Positions 33,100 to 44,997 of a stretch of DNA of 64,000 bases are shown piece after piece. Origin of the DNA: Termitomyces sp. T153 (taxonomy: Eukaryota; Basidiomycota; Agaricomycetes; Agaricales; Lyophyllaceae); the NCBI GenBank assembly GCA_018296165.2, contig JACKQL020000162.1:1-64000 (forward strand), written 5' to 3'. Each line of letters starts with the position of its first letter. The first letter of the stretch is position 1. Below the pieces are notes generated by a model. That model was not told the DNA's origin and made no database searches. It saw only the letters and a list, made by a program, of their open reading frames with translations. The position numbers and the translations under genes were made by a program.

Positions 33100-34530
33100 T
33101 CAGTCCAAACGTACATATATAGCCAATGTAGCTATCTTAGTTGCAGATACAGACATATCTAATGGTCCATTATATTTGATCATTTGGTGTCCTGTCAGTC
33201 CATCATGGTACCATACATCACTGTTCTTATATATATACCTGCTTGTGAAGTGGTTATCACTGTAATACACCACATCTTTTAACTTATACACATATGTTTT
33301 CAATGTGTCAACAGAGGATATACATATGCTATCATTGATATGAACATTGACAGATGATACATCAAAATACAGCAAAGGTGGTGCATGCAAGAATTCGAAG
33401 ACCCTTATAAGATTCTTTCCACAAGACTGACATGGAGAATCTGTATGTAACCAGAAATTTTCTAAATGATCACTAATTGAACCTCTTTCAGTCAACAATA
33501 TTATCATACATGATTTTGACCGTGCTCTGTGCCAGCTTCCCCTGTGATGTTCAGGGCATATAGTGTACAAATCAAGTATATTTTGTCTATATACAGAAAG
33601 TTCATTTGTCAATGCATGCACTGACATATATTCACCAAAAGGGAATGTAACTGGATTTTTAGAGCTTAGGCAAATGCAAAGCCATTCTCTGTATTCTTCC
33701 AATGCTTTGTTATCACCTGGCCTGATATTTACAAAATCTTTTACTATTTGGGTAGTCAGTTGAGGACTTATTTCATTCATCTTGCATGACCATGGTATTG
33801 CATCCTCTCTACACACATTGAATAGTATAGAAATGAATGAGTCATAAGCACAACTGTTTGAGCTCCATTCACAAGCAAAGGGATATTGTATATTTGCAAG
33901 TCCAGTGTGAGATGAAGCAAAATCATTCAAACATATATGTTTGTTTGATGCTGAAGAATGATCTTCAGTTTTCCACTTTTGGTTTTGTACTGATGTGTCA
34001 TTAGATGGTTCAGCACCTTTGGCTGTAACAAAATTATTCTGAGAGGGTTTATCCTGTTGATGAATGTTCTGTTGTTTCTTATCTATTATTTGCCATGGTA
34101 CATCTATGTATCCTGCATTGTTGAATGGGTCATTGGAGGACCATTGGAGAGTGGGATGAATGTTAGGAGGATGGTAGGTATCATTTTTGCACTTATGGAA
34201 TGATACTATCAGATCAGATCTTCTAGGAGCATCATGAAGACCAACAGGTAATTTTCCTATATATCTTAAATGTGTAATCTCATCAAGTATTTCAAGATCC
34301 CTGAACTCCTGATGCAATGCCCCACTTGCTTTACCTTGAATCACACTTCTATCAAATCCTCTGACTATGAGCATGCCAGATGCTGTAGTGCTTTGTGACA
34401 GTGCAGTGTAGTATGCCTGATGTGTCTGACATTTGAATAGATCTATGGGATTAAATGACCTTGTCTTACCTTGACTTGCATAATCTGTAATCACATAGTT
34501 TATGAGAACTCCAACCTGAGTTCTTGACAT
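33100..34530 (-). CDS. PIF1-type helicase C-terminus fused to a ubiquitin-specific-protease-like domain (476-aa open frame)
   Basis: Residues 1-95 are the end of a Helitron helicase: NYVITDYASQGKTRSFNP and HQAYYTALSQSTTASGMLIV match helicase motifs V and VI. After a linker rich in Asn, Gln and Ser (about 105-215) comes a second domain. Cys227 lies in EWSSNSCAYDSFISILFN, like the Cys box of ubiquitin-specific proteases. His427 lies in YYSDNHFTSRYI and Asp443 in VWYHDG, like the His box. A CxxC pair (C367, C370 in CQSCGK) could belong to a zinc finger. These positions suggest a papain-fold deubiquitinase or DUB-like protease, acting in cis or on host ubiquitin-like proteins. The frame is unbroken over 1.4 kb while the helicase upstream is broken. 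The start codon is arbitrary because the frame continues the helicase. Confidence 0.65.
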   Translation of the reverse strand: MSRTQVGVLINYVITDYASQGKTRSFNPIDLFKCQTHQAYYTALSQSTTASGMLIVRGFDRSVIQGKASGALHQEFRDLEILDEITHLRYIGKLPVGLHDAPRRSDLIVSFHKCKNDTYHPPNIHPTLQWSSNDPFNNAGYIDVPWQIIDKKQQNIHQQDKPSQNNFVTAKGAEPSNDTSVQNQKWKTEDHSSASNKHICLNDFASSHTGLANIQYPFACEWSSNSCAYDSFISILFNVCREDAIPWSCKMNEISPQLTTQIVKDFVNIRPGDNKALEEYREWLCICLSSKNPVTFPFGEYMSVHALTNELSVYRQNILDLYTICPEHHRGSWHRARSKSCMIILLTERGSISDHLENFWLHTDSPCQSCGKNLIRVFEFLHAPPLLYFDVSSVNVHINDSICISSVDTLKTYVYKLKDVVYYSDNHFTSRYIYKNSDVWYHDGLTGHQMIKYNGPLDMSVSATKIATLAIYVRLD

Positions 34531-34562
34531 ATTAATCTTCTGGTCCTTCGGTAAACAGCATT

Positions 34563-35072
34563 CTATGGATGTGGCTGTGTGGTTGTGTGAGTGATGGGCA
34601 CAATATTGTCAGGCAACCCATCTATTTGAATTGTATTAGGGGGGTTTTTTAGTTTCACAAATAGAGTGTTTAACATATGTTGGCCTACAGAACCTATGTA
34701 AGACATCCAACCATACACATAACCTTCCTGACCATTAGTTATACATAACTCCATTGCTAAATTGGTCTTGATTATAACAGGCATTCCAACACACAATGAC
34801 AGTTTACTGGCCACATGACTGGATGTCAAAGATGGTGGTTGATCCCAGAGAGCTTTTTGTAGAGATATTGGTATTCCTTGAGACTTACATGTTTGATTGT
34901 TTCCTTTCAAAGGTCTTTGATCTTTCTCTTCATTTTTGTTAGTCACAGAATCTTCACTAAAAAAATCTGTGAGTTTTTGATTGGTTTCCAATGCAAAATG
35001 GAAGGTTCCAATAGTGTTTATTGCATCCTTATCAACATTATGAGCTGTTATTATCAACACATTGTGGAACAT
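34563..35072 (-). pseudogene. Helitron PIF1-like helicase, C-terminal half
   Basis: A 169-codon minus frame with LPLCVGMPV-type helicase sequence (SKLSLCVGMPVIIKTNLAMELC, then NGQEGYVYGW), found in Helitron helicases just before motif V. A stop and shift separate it from the following frame at 34530. Confidence 0.75.
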
Positions 35073-36124
35073 ATCATCTGTTATTCTGACATAATTTAGT
35101 GAGTGTACACATCAGGACTCAAGGAAGCAAATATTGTCATTAGTACATGCCTTATACCTTATATTGACCAAAGCATTTCTTAAAGCTTTATCATCCTTTG
35201 TCTGTGTTGTCTGCCTCATATTTTGATGAAGGATAACAACAGTAGTGACCTGATGCTATACAGCTTTGCCCAATGCAGCTTGCTGTTCTCTGACATTGGA
35301 TGACTTAGCGCTTATTTTCCTACTGTACAATGAAGTGTTCTCTCTCCCTGCCACTGGAGGAAGCTGAGCAAAATCACCCATGAACACCATATTCATGCTG
35401 CCAAAAGGTAGATGAGTCCTACCACTGATTTGTGACAGTTGTGCTGATATTTAATACATGTCACTGCATGAAAGCATAGAAACTTCATTGAAAAACACAT
35501 ACTCAACACTAATTAGACATGATTTTACTTGTGTGAGCTGAGACATCAAATCATTTGCCAAATCATTTATTCCAATAGATAATGATATGTAGATCCACCA
35601 AGCAATGACACAGTGGTGCCTGTAGGTGCTACCACAGTGAGGCAATGAGACTCTCCACAAGCTGAAAAAAAGGATTTTAAGGCCTTTAACACCTGTGTTT
35701 TTCCAGTTCCTCCCATTTCTCCCATGTACATCTTCAATTGTTCTGGTCCCTTAGAAGCAGCATGGTTAGCTACTATTCAAAAAGCACATGTTTGCTCTGC
35801 ATTGAGACAGAATTTGGTTGTAATTTCATGCATTGTGGGTTCCCACACTGGGTCTGTCATTCTTGCCTCAAGATATGATCAATCCACTACATCAACATTA
35901 CCAGGTACATCCAAATTGTCATAAGTGTTGTTATGATTAGCAGTAATTATAGAAGACTGTCTATCTTTCAGAATAGATGACCTGGTTTTGTTGACCTTAT
36001 GTTTCCAAAAGGATCCAGGTTGATCTGAAATATCAGGTGAATGGTCATTCATAACTTCAAACATTTGGCCCATTATAGGCTTGTCCCATTGAAGACTGTT
36101 CATGGTTGAGGCCATATGAACCAT
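35073..36124 (-). pseudogene. Helitron PIF1-like helicase, N-terminal half, badly decayed
   Basis: Short minus frames (36124-35879, 35660-35451) with stops between them. The segment EYVFFNEVSMLSCSDMY corresponds to the Walker B motif, where the usual Asp-Glu reads Asn-Glu. At about 35710 the minus strand reads GEMGGTGKTQV, a Walker A motif of GxGGTGKT type. Confidence 0.7.
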
Positions 36125-36130
36125 ATCCCC

Positions 36131-37120
36131 TCAATGTCTTAGTTCATATTTGCCAAGTTGTTCATCATTATCTAACATTATACTATAATCTTCAGCAAAT
36201 CCTTCTTCCATATTCTCCATCTCATCTGTTTGATGTATGTCATTCAAGTCAACAGCAAACTTATGGTTTCCAGGTAACAATACACCACCAGAGTTCAACT
36301 GGGCATAGAAATCATCACAAGCATCCATACACTCATATTTAATATTCATGTTCTTCATCAAGGTTTGTTGTTTTTCATTAAATTTATAGGTGGCAAAGGC
36401 AGTACTCCAAGACTCATCAGTGTCTTTTAAATATAATCCAGACTTCCAAGGTTTGAATAGCATAAGCATAGTAAGTGAGTATTCTTCCTTATCACCTTTA
36501 TCATAATGAGGCAGCATCTGACCTATTAAGTTAGGTATTTGCTATTAATGTAGAGGGTGTACTATGACACTGTGTGTGTCAAACAAAGGGTGTTGGTCAG
36601 TAAATCATATTATTGTTGATGAAGCGAAAGGTGAGGGGTTAAGTTCATCTTCATTATCATTTGATAAACCCTTATTAGATCTTTTAGACAGCTTAAATCT
36701 CTCACATCTAGCCATCCATTCATATAAAGACATATCTTGAAGTTCAGGTCCTCTATAAATATAATCAAATACAGGATACAGACCAACCACACAACCCCTC
36801 TTCTTTATTATATTGATTTTATCAGGTCCATACAAGTTTTCCCATTCTGATGTGCTATTGTCAGTCCAAGCACACTTAGCTTCATGAATGAAACTTGGCC
36901 AGTGAATGTTCATGAATGTGTGATCAGTGTAATGGTCAGGGTTACCCAATAGATACATAGATATCATAGGAGAATCTATCTCTGATTTTGCACTTAAAAC
37001 ATTTGCCATTTTAGTCATTAATGATCTAGCTTTCTCTTGTACAGGAAGAGGGCTGTTTACTATATCTTGATTTTTTGCAAGTACCATTCTTACAGCTTCA
37101 AATGATGTGTAAGTTTTCAA
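36131..37120 (-). pseudogene. Helitron Rep/helicase linker region, two frames
   Basis: Frames 37120-36605 and 36517-36131 (minus). The first has YLLGNPDHYTDHTFMNIHW and YEWMARCERFKLSKRS; the second has LPHYDKGDKEEYSLTMLMLF, KPWKSG and YECMDACDDFYAQL. All are hallmarks of the conserved stretch between Rep and helicase in fungal Helitrons. A stop near 36520-36600 separates them. Confidence 0.78.
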
Positions 37121-37207
37121 AGAAGATTTTGTAATGTATTTTGTCCAACATATAATAATACAGAGGATGTATGGGATATTTAACTCAATGAATGAAATTT
37201 TGAACTA

Positions 37208-37402
37208 ATGATACACTTAAGTTACAAGAAGTGCAAGCCAGAGAGATTCCACACAGGAGACCTGGTGTCCATTCAGATATTGTTTCAAGTCATTAACCTG
37301 ACAGGGGGTAGATTGAAAATACTTCTGGTGTTGAGATCTATCACACTCATTGACAAGAACTTCAGTCAGGTGAGCTCATTGAGAGACAGAGATTGGACAT
37401 AA
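37208..37402 (+). pseudogene. Short fragment of an unidentified transposon-associated protein (64 codons)
   Basis: The open frame contains CKPERFHTGDLVSIQILFQV and MLRSI-like LVLRSITLIDKNFSQ. I recall similar short sequences in Agaricomycete repeats but cannot name a family. It lies between the Helitron and a family B LTR. Confidence 0.3.
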
Positions 37403-37473
37403 AAATTGATTCAGATGACAGAATGTAAACAAACAAACCAAAAATAACAAAGGGAGAAAATTAAAGAGGAAGC

Positions 37474-37915
37474 TATCAGGGGATGTCACACTTGGTTCCC
37501 CTTCTCCTGGTCCAGTTCTTGTCAGATTTCCCCCACTATAGTTTTCCTTCATTCTCCTTTCTTTTCCCTATCTATTGGTCCTAGTATCAGCCCTCAGGCT
37601 GCACTGGTTCTCTGTTAATAATTCAGACAAGTGTGGCCCCTTTGACACTGCCACCAGCTTATGTAACTGCTGACCAATTGCTGACACATCACTTTTGTCT
37701 TTTTTCTCTGTCATACTGTACAGTTGTTTCTCATGGCTTCTGAAGCCTCTGAAGCATCACACCTGGCCTAGAGAATCCTCAGACTTGTTCTCTTTGGATT
37801 TCCCTTTGCCAGGTGAGTAGTTATCTCAGTAGACACTGTACAGTACTGAATAGACTTTGGATTTCCCTTTGCCAGCTGTGTGATTGAGCCACAGCCTCCA
37901 GAGGTCACCCTTATA
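37474..37915 (+). repeat. Family B LTR (5' LTR of the plus copy)
   Basis: 442 bp. It begins TATCAGGGGATGTC (TGTCAGGGG in the other copies) and ends ACCCTTATA (CCCTTACA in the others). Both terminal dinucleotides carry transitions. It is the reverse complement of the LTRs at 44998, 47786, 54876 and 61593. Confidence 0.85.
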
Positions 37916-38033
37916 CCAGAACAAGTCTCTAGATTTGGTCTGGGAGCCCCCTTTTCAATCACCTGAGCTTCTACTTAGTTCCTCAAAAAAGGTCTCTTCC
38001 CCACTGGTATCTTAGTGCCCCTGTGCTTCTCCT

Positions 38034-39290
38034 ATGACCCAGCCAACCCCTCCAGCACCTCTCCCTGATGCTTCAAGCCCCCAGGACAATGCCTGGAGCT
38101 GTTTGCTGTCCCTGGAGACATAGGTTCAACTCACCAAAGCCTCCTTTACTTCTTACACTGCTGAACTCACTGGACTCCATCAAACTACTGAAGCAGTGTC
38201 CCTTTCTCTCCAGGCCCTCCTGGAACATCTCCCCCTTGCTTCTACTCCCCCTCCTGGACCCCCTGCAGCTGCAGCAAGGTTTTCTTCTGCACCTAACTCA
38301 GAGGTTTCAGCACCCTGCTCCAAACTTCCTCACCCTGCCCTCTCTAATGTCTTTGATGGGAACTGTAGAGTTGGGGAACATTTCCTCCAGTCCTGTATCA
38401 CCTATATCCAGCTGAGTGGTGAAGCCTTTGCCTCTGATGCTTTGAAAATTGCTTGGGTTCTCTCCTACTTAAAGGCCAGCCAAGCTTCAACCTATGTGCT
38501 GCATATCTTTCAACACCCAGGAGGAGTTGAGAGTTTCTCTGGCTGGATGGAGTTTGAGAAGGAGTTTCAAGCTGAGTTCTTTCCCCTTGACCCTACCAAA
38601 ACTGCAGCTCTTTCCCTTCAAGACCTCATCGAGTATGATCAAGGGAAGCTGTTACTCAATGAGTACATTGACTCTTTTCATGCCTTAGTTGAACAGGCTA
38701 GATATCTGGATGGTCTGCAACTTTGCCTAACCTTCAGTGATGGACTTCACCCCTCTCTTATGGATTGCATCAACAGTATGGCAGAGGGACACCCAGATGA
38801 TGAGCATGTCAATACCTGGTATAAGGTGGCATGTGAGCAGTGGCAGCTCATGGAACTGCAATGTGAGTTGCAGTGGACACAATCTTCAACCTTTCCTTTC
38901 TCTCATGGAGGGTTCACCTCCCAAGCTCCCCCTTCCACACCTGCACTAGCATCCTCACAAGCAGGTGCAGCTCCTTCCTTCACACCTCACATGGCTCCCT
39001 TGCACTCCCTACCCCAAGGAGTCCCAATGGATGTTGATGCCTCCAGACAGTGGTCCTCTACTCTCCTGTTGTGTTGATGCTGTGGGAAGGCTGGTCACCT
39101 TGCCTGCTACTGTTCCCAAGGACTAGAAGTCTGCTACCTGACAGTGTCAGAGCAAGAAGAGCTGCTCATCCAACTCCTTGCAGCCTGGGATACAATGGAA
39201 ACCCTCTTTCTGGACACACCTATAGCCATCCAGTCCAATGAAGTGGCCAATGTATTGGAGGAGGTTCCTACAGAGTCTGATGATTTTTAA
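38034..39290 (+). pseudogene. Family B gag with two in-frame stops
   Basis: 418 codons in one frame from MTQPTPPAPLPDASS to TAA at 39288. A TAG interrupts at 38121 and a TGA at 39075. The capsid-like core contains VFDGNCRVGEHFLQSCITYI, WMEFEKEFQAEFFP and LDGLQLCLTF. The second stop lies inside the CCHC zinc knuckle (C-stop-C-C-GKAGHLAC-Y-C). Both stops fit single C-to-T changes. Confidence 0.85.
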
Positions 39291-39559
39291 AAGGGCAACA
39301 GATGAACTGTATGCCCCTGTTGCCTAGTTCTAATTGTTTCACCTTGCTGTTTGTAGAATCAAATACATCTGTTGCCATTGTTGATACTACACCCAAAACA
39401 ATAAGCCCCTCCTCAGATGTACAAACCCTCTCTCTAGCTAAAGTCTTTGCTGGAAACACACTTCCTAGCCCATGCTTCCAGATCCTTGCATGAGAACACC
39501 ATCTTCTCCATTTTTACATTGTTGCTTCCACCCCTTCAACCAACTCCTTGAAGCTATAG

Positions 39560-40112
39560 GTAGAAATTGAGACAACAGACACCAAGCAGACCCAAAGTGT
39601 GGTTGCCCTGCTTGACAGTGGGGCAACAGGCCTCTTTCTCAACACAGACTACATGCAATGACACCACCTCACCACTTGCCCCCTTTCCCATCCTATCCCT
39701 GTATACAATAGTGATGGCACACTCAATGAAGCTGGCTCTATTTGCTCCATGGTGGACCTGGTTCTTCACTACCAAGACCACTCAGAGTGAGTTGCTTTTG
39801 CTGTCACTAGTTTGGGAAAGCAAGACATGATCTTGGGGTTCATCTGGCTATATGAGCACAACTCAGAGATTGACTGGACTAAGAGTGAGGTGAAGATGAG
39901 TTGTTGCTCCCATCACTGCACTACCTGTGCAAAAGAAGCCTGTAAAGAGCAGATAGCCAAGGTTTGTGAGCATGCTGCTGTGTGTGCTTGTTGTGCTGAG
40001 CATCTCTCTTATGCTGATCTTGACCTCCTGAGTCCCTCCCCTCTGGCATTCCCTCATAGAGAGTGTGAGGGGACAAGCACAACTACAGATAAACCTGGCA
40101 ATGACAAATGAT
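39560..40112 (+). pseudogene. Family B protease followed by a Cys/His-rich segment
   Basis: The frame reads VALLDSGATGLFL (retropepsin D-S-G-A) and later QDMILGFIWLYEHN (ILG segment), with internal stops. It is followed by a Cys/His cluster (SCCSHHCTTC ... CACCAEH) that is also present in the minus copy at about 60020-60140. Just after 40112 the sequence to about 40400 is not clearly alignable, perhaps an insertion. Confidence 0.75.
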
Positions 40113-40399
40113 GCAAGCTGCAAGTGAGAGTCAAAGGGGCAGAACAGCAGCTAAGAGTCAGGCAAGAAAGTAAGTGCAGCAAGCAAAGCTAAGGTAATGA
40201 TGCTGGGGCTCTCACAATTGGTTTGCTGGATAGACCTGGGGAACACTGTTATTGATTGGTCAAAGAATATGCTATTCTTATGGCCAGCTTATATACTACA
40301 TCTGTGGCTGTGCTATGACTAGTACTATATGTGGTAAGTGGCCTGGGTTGTCAGGGGACTTCCATTTCCAACCTCCATGACTGGTTCCAGCACCTCTGC

Positions 40400-41990
40400 A
40401 GCTTGTTTGACATCTCCATGGCTCTTTGAGAGTTCCGGGACACAGTACTCCCCTACCTACATGCATTTGAGGATGTGCTTTCCAAAGCCTCCTTTGACTT
40501 ACTTCCGGAGCACAAGAGGTGGGACCATGCCATCAAACTGCTGCCAGACTCTGCACCCTCCAGCTATAAGGTCTACCCCCTCATGCCCAGGGAGCAGGAT
40601 GAGCTCGATACATTCCTCCAGGAGAACTTGGACTCCAGTCATATCCATCCATCCAAGTCCCCAATGGCTTCTCCAGTCTTTTTCATCAAAAAGAAGAATG
40701 GCTCCCTCTGACTAGTACAGGACTATCAGGTACTCAATGCCATGACAGTGAAGAACTGTTACTCCCTTCCCCTCATCTTTGAGCTCATCAACAACCTCTG
40801 GGGCATGCAATACTTTGCTAAACTGGATGTCTGGTGGGGTTACAACAATGTGCACATTCAGGAAGGAGATGAGTGGAAGGTGGCCTTCTGGACCAACTGG
40901 GGATTGTTTGAGCTGCTTGTTATGTTCTTTGGTCTCACCAACAGCCTGGCCACCTTCTAGACCATGATGAACAACATCTTCTGGGACCTCATTGTGGAGG
41001 GCATAGTGTGTGTGTGTACCTCAACAACATCCTCATCTACACTAAAACACTGGGAGAAACACCATCAGATCACTCATTTTGTCCTGGAACACCTCCACTA
41101 GCACCAGCTCTACTTCAAGCCAGAGAAGTGCAAGTTTGAACAAACCCATATTGAGTACCTTGGCCTGATCATCTCACATGGAACTGCAGAGATGGACCCA
41201 GTGAAGGTGCAGGTGTGGCAGAGTGGCTGGAGCCCCAGAATGAGAAGGAGGTGCAGGCATTCCTTAGATTAGCAAACTTCTACCAGAGATTCATCCAGAA
41301 CTTCTTGCACCATGCCCACCTGCTGTTTGACCTCATGGAAAAGGATGTTACATGGAGCTGAGGACCTCTAGAGCAGATGGCCTTTGATACTCTCAAGCAT
41401 GCCATGACCTCTAGCCCATCCTCCTATTCCCAGACAACAACTCTCCCTTCTGCATAGAGGCCAACAGCTCTGACTTTGCCACTGGGGCAGTGCTCTCACA
41501 GCAATCTCTGGAGGATGGGAAGTGGCATCCAGTGGCCTTTTACTCCAAAAGCCTGAATGTGGTGGAACAGAACTACAAGATCTACAACAAGGCAATGCTG
41601 GCCATCATCCAGTCATTTGAGGAGTGGCAGCAGTTCCTGGAAGGTGCTCAGCACAAGTTTGAGGTCTGGACAGATCACAAGAACCTCAAATACTTCCAGA
41701 CAGCCAAGAAGCTCAATTGCCGACAGGCCTGATGGTCCCTCTACCTTGCCAACTTTGACTTCTCCTTGCACCACAAGCCTGGCCAGAGCATGGGGAAACC
41801 AGATGCCCTGTCCTGGAGGGCAGACCACAGTACAGGAAAAGGGGATAACAGTAACATTGTGCTCCTCTGCCCCAAATTGTTTGCAATCTGAGCTATGGAG
41901 AGCCTTGCTGTTGACAGAGCAGAGGTGGACATTCTCCAGGACATATGGCAGGGTAATCAGGACAGTCAACAAGAGGAGCTTGTAGTGCAG
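40400..41990 (+). pseudogene. Family B reverse transcriptase and RNase H, degenerate
   Basis: RT motifs are split over frames: [13 protein letters not shown] at about 40670, YFAKLDVWWGYNN (LD of the first catalytic Asp) at about 40810, FGLTNSLATF near 40935, and YLNNILIYTK at about 41025, where the YLDD active site reads YLNN. RNase H follows: ANSSDFATGAVLSQQS, WHPVAFYSKSL and FEVWTDHKNL (41460-41690). Stops occur in all parts. Confidence 0.85.
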
Positions 41991-43098
41991 TGATAAGACC
42001 CAGTTGTTGCAGAGCACCATTTTTGGCATTTCAGACTTAGTGGCAGCTGACTATTTTAAATTTGGCACAAGTCACAACATTCAGCACGCAGGGCCTAGCC
42101 CAAGGTCTGGACCAATATAGCCTTAGCATGGGACCTTAGCGGCCATGAAGCTTATTGATCATGAGGAATATCATGTGGAGCCTGGACCTTGGGTCTAGAA
42201 TTGTAAGGCCAAGACCTTTCTTAGCAACTTTAGCAATCCTAGCAACTCTGGCAACAAAATGGTGTTATCTCGCTATATATGGACATATTGCCAGATGTGT
42301 ACCTTTTTGCTATCATTCCCCTTGTCAAGTTGACCAACATACTTGAATGGCATCTACATGTCAGAGACTTTGCTTATAGTTTTTCACTTAGTTACAGACT
42401 GACACCTTGTATGGACCATAAACACATTGACAGATGCTGTTGCTAGTGGCAACTATTTGCTTACTTTCCCATACTATACTTTGAAACCATATAAATACTG
42501 TCTGTACATAGACACTTCATCATCAAATTGAATAGATCCCCCTCAAACCAAATCTGTCTATCTCTAAGCTTATCAGCTTGAGATTTCACTTTGCCTCTAT
42601 CTTCACTCTAGTCCCTTACCCACCATTGACTTCAACTTAGTAACAAACCTTAGCAACTTTGACTTTGCCCTAGTGTGGTGCCAACTATGGGCGCCCTTTG
42701 TGTTATCTCAACTTAGCAACACTAGCAACTGCGGCTAGCAACTAGTTTATATTTGTGCTCCTGATTCTGTCTCCCTATTTCCCCCTTTCTATTACACTCC
42801 CTCACTCTCCTACCACTGTTTAAAGTTTGCTCCTGCCTTAGCAATGTGCTCTGCCTTTACCCATTCCCTTTTCTGTCACTAGCAACTTAAGCTAGCGATA
42901 GCACCTCCTCTTAACTTCACCTTATAACACAAGCACTCGCTCTTGTTCTCTGGGACAGTTACTGACTTGCCCTCTACTATTAACTTCCTATGCCCTCTAC
43001 TATTAACTTCTTACTGCTAGCTACCCTATTTAGTGACTAGTGCTAGGGTTCTCTTTTTAGGTTTCCTGCACAGCACTAGGCAGCATAGGAGCACATCA
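41991..43098 (+). repeat. Family A LTR, old copy (1108 bp)
   Basis: It aligns along its length with the reverse complement of the 949-bp family A LTRs, including the TATAAATA box at 42490-42497 and the GTACCTTTTTGCT segment. It is about 160 bp longer; part of the excess lies at about 42720-43020 and includes a small duplication of CCTCTACTATTAACTTC. Confidence 0.85.
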
Positions 43099-43123
43099 TT
43101 TTGGAGCCCACTATGAGGGGTTT

Positions 43124-44973
43124 TTGAAGTTAACCATTCTGCCAGAAACTAGAGCTCAAGTGAAACATTGCTTGGAAAACCTTAATGAATTACCCCAGTC
43201 CTCCTTTTCAACCCCTCAGTACTCTTTGCCAGCAGCCAGTCCTCAACTTCTTGCCGACAAACTTGAAACCACTAGAAACCTTTGTGATGTTAGCAAAATC
43301 CTTGCTGACTTTCCAGGCACTTTTATCAAAAGCTTCCTTGACACACTCCTTTCACCTGTGACCCCTACTGATTCTATCTTCTTCCCAGAAGCCCAATCTA
43401 TCCCTTCCTTGCCAATTAACCCCCCTCCTGAACCAATTCTGACAATTACTAATATGAACAATAACCCCGCCACTCAGTGTGCTAGAATGCTGCTGCACAA
43501 CAATACTACTGCACCTAAATGGAATGAGAGTCACCCAGGGAGCTCCTCCAATACTTTAAAGAACTGGAATACCTTTTTGCTGATTGTGGCATTGTTGACA
43601 ACACTCAAAAGAAGGAGTACACATCTAGATATGTTTCTTATGACATGGTGGAAACCTGGCTTAGCTTACCTGAATTTGGCAATAACATTATCACCAGCAA
43701 CAATGCTCCCTGACCTTACACCTACCAGGAACAAAAGGTGGCAGTGCTCAGGTTGTACCCTGGTGCTGATGCTAGTGCTTGGTATAACCTTGGTGACCTG
43801 GAACAACTTGTCAATCAGACTTTTAACAGTGGCTTAGCAACTTTGGGCAGGTTCTCAGACTACTACAGGGATTTCCAACATATCGCCAGATGGTTGCTTG
43901 CTAATGGTAAACTCTATTGTAATGAGGAATGTTGCTTATTCCAACAAGGTATTCCTACATCACTTTAGTCTAAAATTGTTTGCCATCTCAAGATCACTCT
44001 TCCTGACCACCATCCTGAGGACCCTTATGATGTTGACCAAGTCTTTGAGGGCACTAAGTGGGTTTTGAAGGGAATGGACACCTCAACAACCAAGACTAGC
44101 AATGGCACCAGTGGTATTTCTTTGTTGTCACCCATCACTAATGCCCCAGTTCCCCCATCGCCTATGCCTAAATGGGAAACTTTAGAATTAGCGACAACTA
44201 CAGCAATTGTCAGTGCCTTGGAACATCTGGAAGCCCTCTTAACCAATGGTAACACTCAACCTTGCCAACAGTTTGCCAATAGCACTTGCCACTTTTGTAG
44301 TGAAACAGGTCACACCATGGTCTGAGGTACTTGTATGAAATTGGAGCAAATGATTCAACAGGGTAAGATCCATCACAATGCTGAAGGCAAGATCATCTTA
44401 CCGTCGGGCGCTATGATCCCCAATTATTTTGGCAAGCAACTATATATGGAATACATTGAGGAATGGCACAGGCTTAACCCAGGACAAATTGTTACTGGCA
44501 GACTCTCTGCCAATGCTAATCCTGACCCAGACCAAGCATCAATGCAGCAGTCGCTAATCCATGAGGTAATGCAACAGGATGTTGCTATGGGCTGAGTGCT
44601 AAGCAAGGAAGAACAGATTGAGGCTTTAGAACACAAACTCTTTGCACTTAGGCAAACTGGCAAAAAGTTTGATGGCATACAGGTTCCCTGTGTGGCCTAT
44701 CAACCATCAAACAATACCCCCAAGGCAGCACCCTCGACTAGTGACACCCCAACAAATTCATCCCCTTCTGATTCTACTCCAGCTCCTGCCACTAAGCCTG
44801 TAGACAAAGGCAAAGCACCTGAATGTATTGTTGCCAACAAACAACTGCCTGTCACTAAGGAACCCATCACTCAGCCTCCCATCCACCTGTTTTCTGGCAT
44901 CCCTGGTCTCTATATTCCTCCCACTAATAGGAATTTTGCTGCCCCTGAGAGGTCTAATAACAGCACATATTGA
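43124..44973 (+). pseudogene. Family A gag, old copy
   Basis: Frames 43124-43837, 43738-43968, 44065-44325, 44335-44595 and 44596-44973 follow one another and match the gag pieces of the large copy (LADFPGTFIKSFLD, IFFPEAQSIPS, LVNQTFNSGLATLGRFSDYY). The knuckle reads CHFCSETGHTMV followed by a TGA. Stops at 43966, 44323 and 44593 and a shift near 43740 disable it. Confidence 0.83.
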
Positions 44974-44997
44974 ACTATGCCACTCATTTACAACATC

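Larger units (their letters stand above)
33100..37140 (-). mobile_element. Degenerate Helitron (rolling-circle transposon), 5'-truncated
   Basis: On the minus strand, from right to left, come part of the Helitron-specific Rep C-terminal region (37120-36131), a broken PIF1-family helicase (36124-34563) and a last open frame (34530-33100) holding the helicase C-terminus and an extra protease-like domain. The HUH nuclease N-terminus is not visible to the right. The termini (5' TC, 3' CTRR with hairpin) could not be fixed, so the boundaries are those of the coding remnants. The sequence is AT-rich and CpG-poor. Confidence 0.75.
37474..41990 (+). mobile_element. Family B chromovirus (Ty3/Gypsy), plus copy, interrupted on the right by a family A element
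   Basis: The order is 5' LTR (37474-37915), gag (38034-39290), protease and Cys-rich segment (39560-40112), RT (40400-41340) and RNase H (about 41370-41985). At 41990 the sequence stops in the region between RNase H and integrase, and the LTR of an old family A element begins. Its integrase and 3' LTR are not found in place. Numerous stops and shifts make it non-functional. Confidence 0.85.
41991..44997 (+). mobile_element. Old family A copy: LTR plus gag, truncated
   Basis: The LTR (41991-43098) starts TGATAAGACCCAG and ends GCACATCA, then comes TTTTGGAGCCCAC, as in the 12.1-kb copy. Gag follows in several frames to 44973. At 44998 a family B LTR begins, at the gag point equivalent to about 11960 in the large copy. 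The sequence right of that family B copy (48227 on) does not resume family A, so the right half is missing. CpG depletion is much stronger than in the large copy. Confidence 0.85.
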
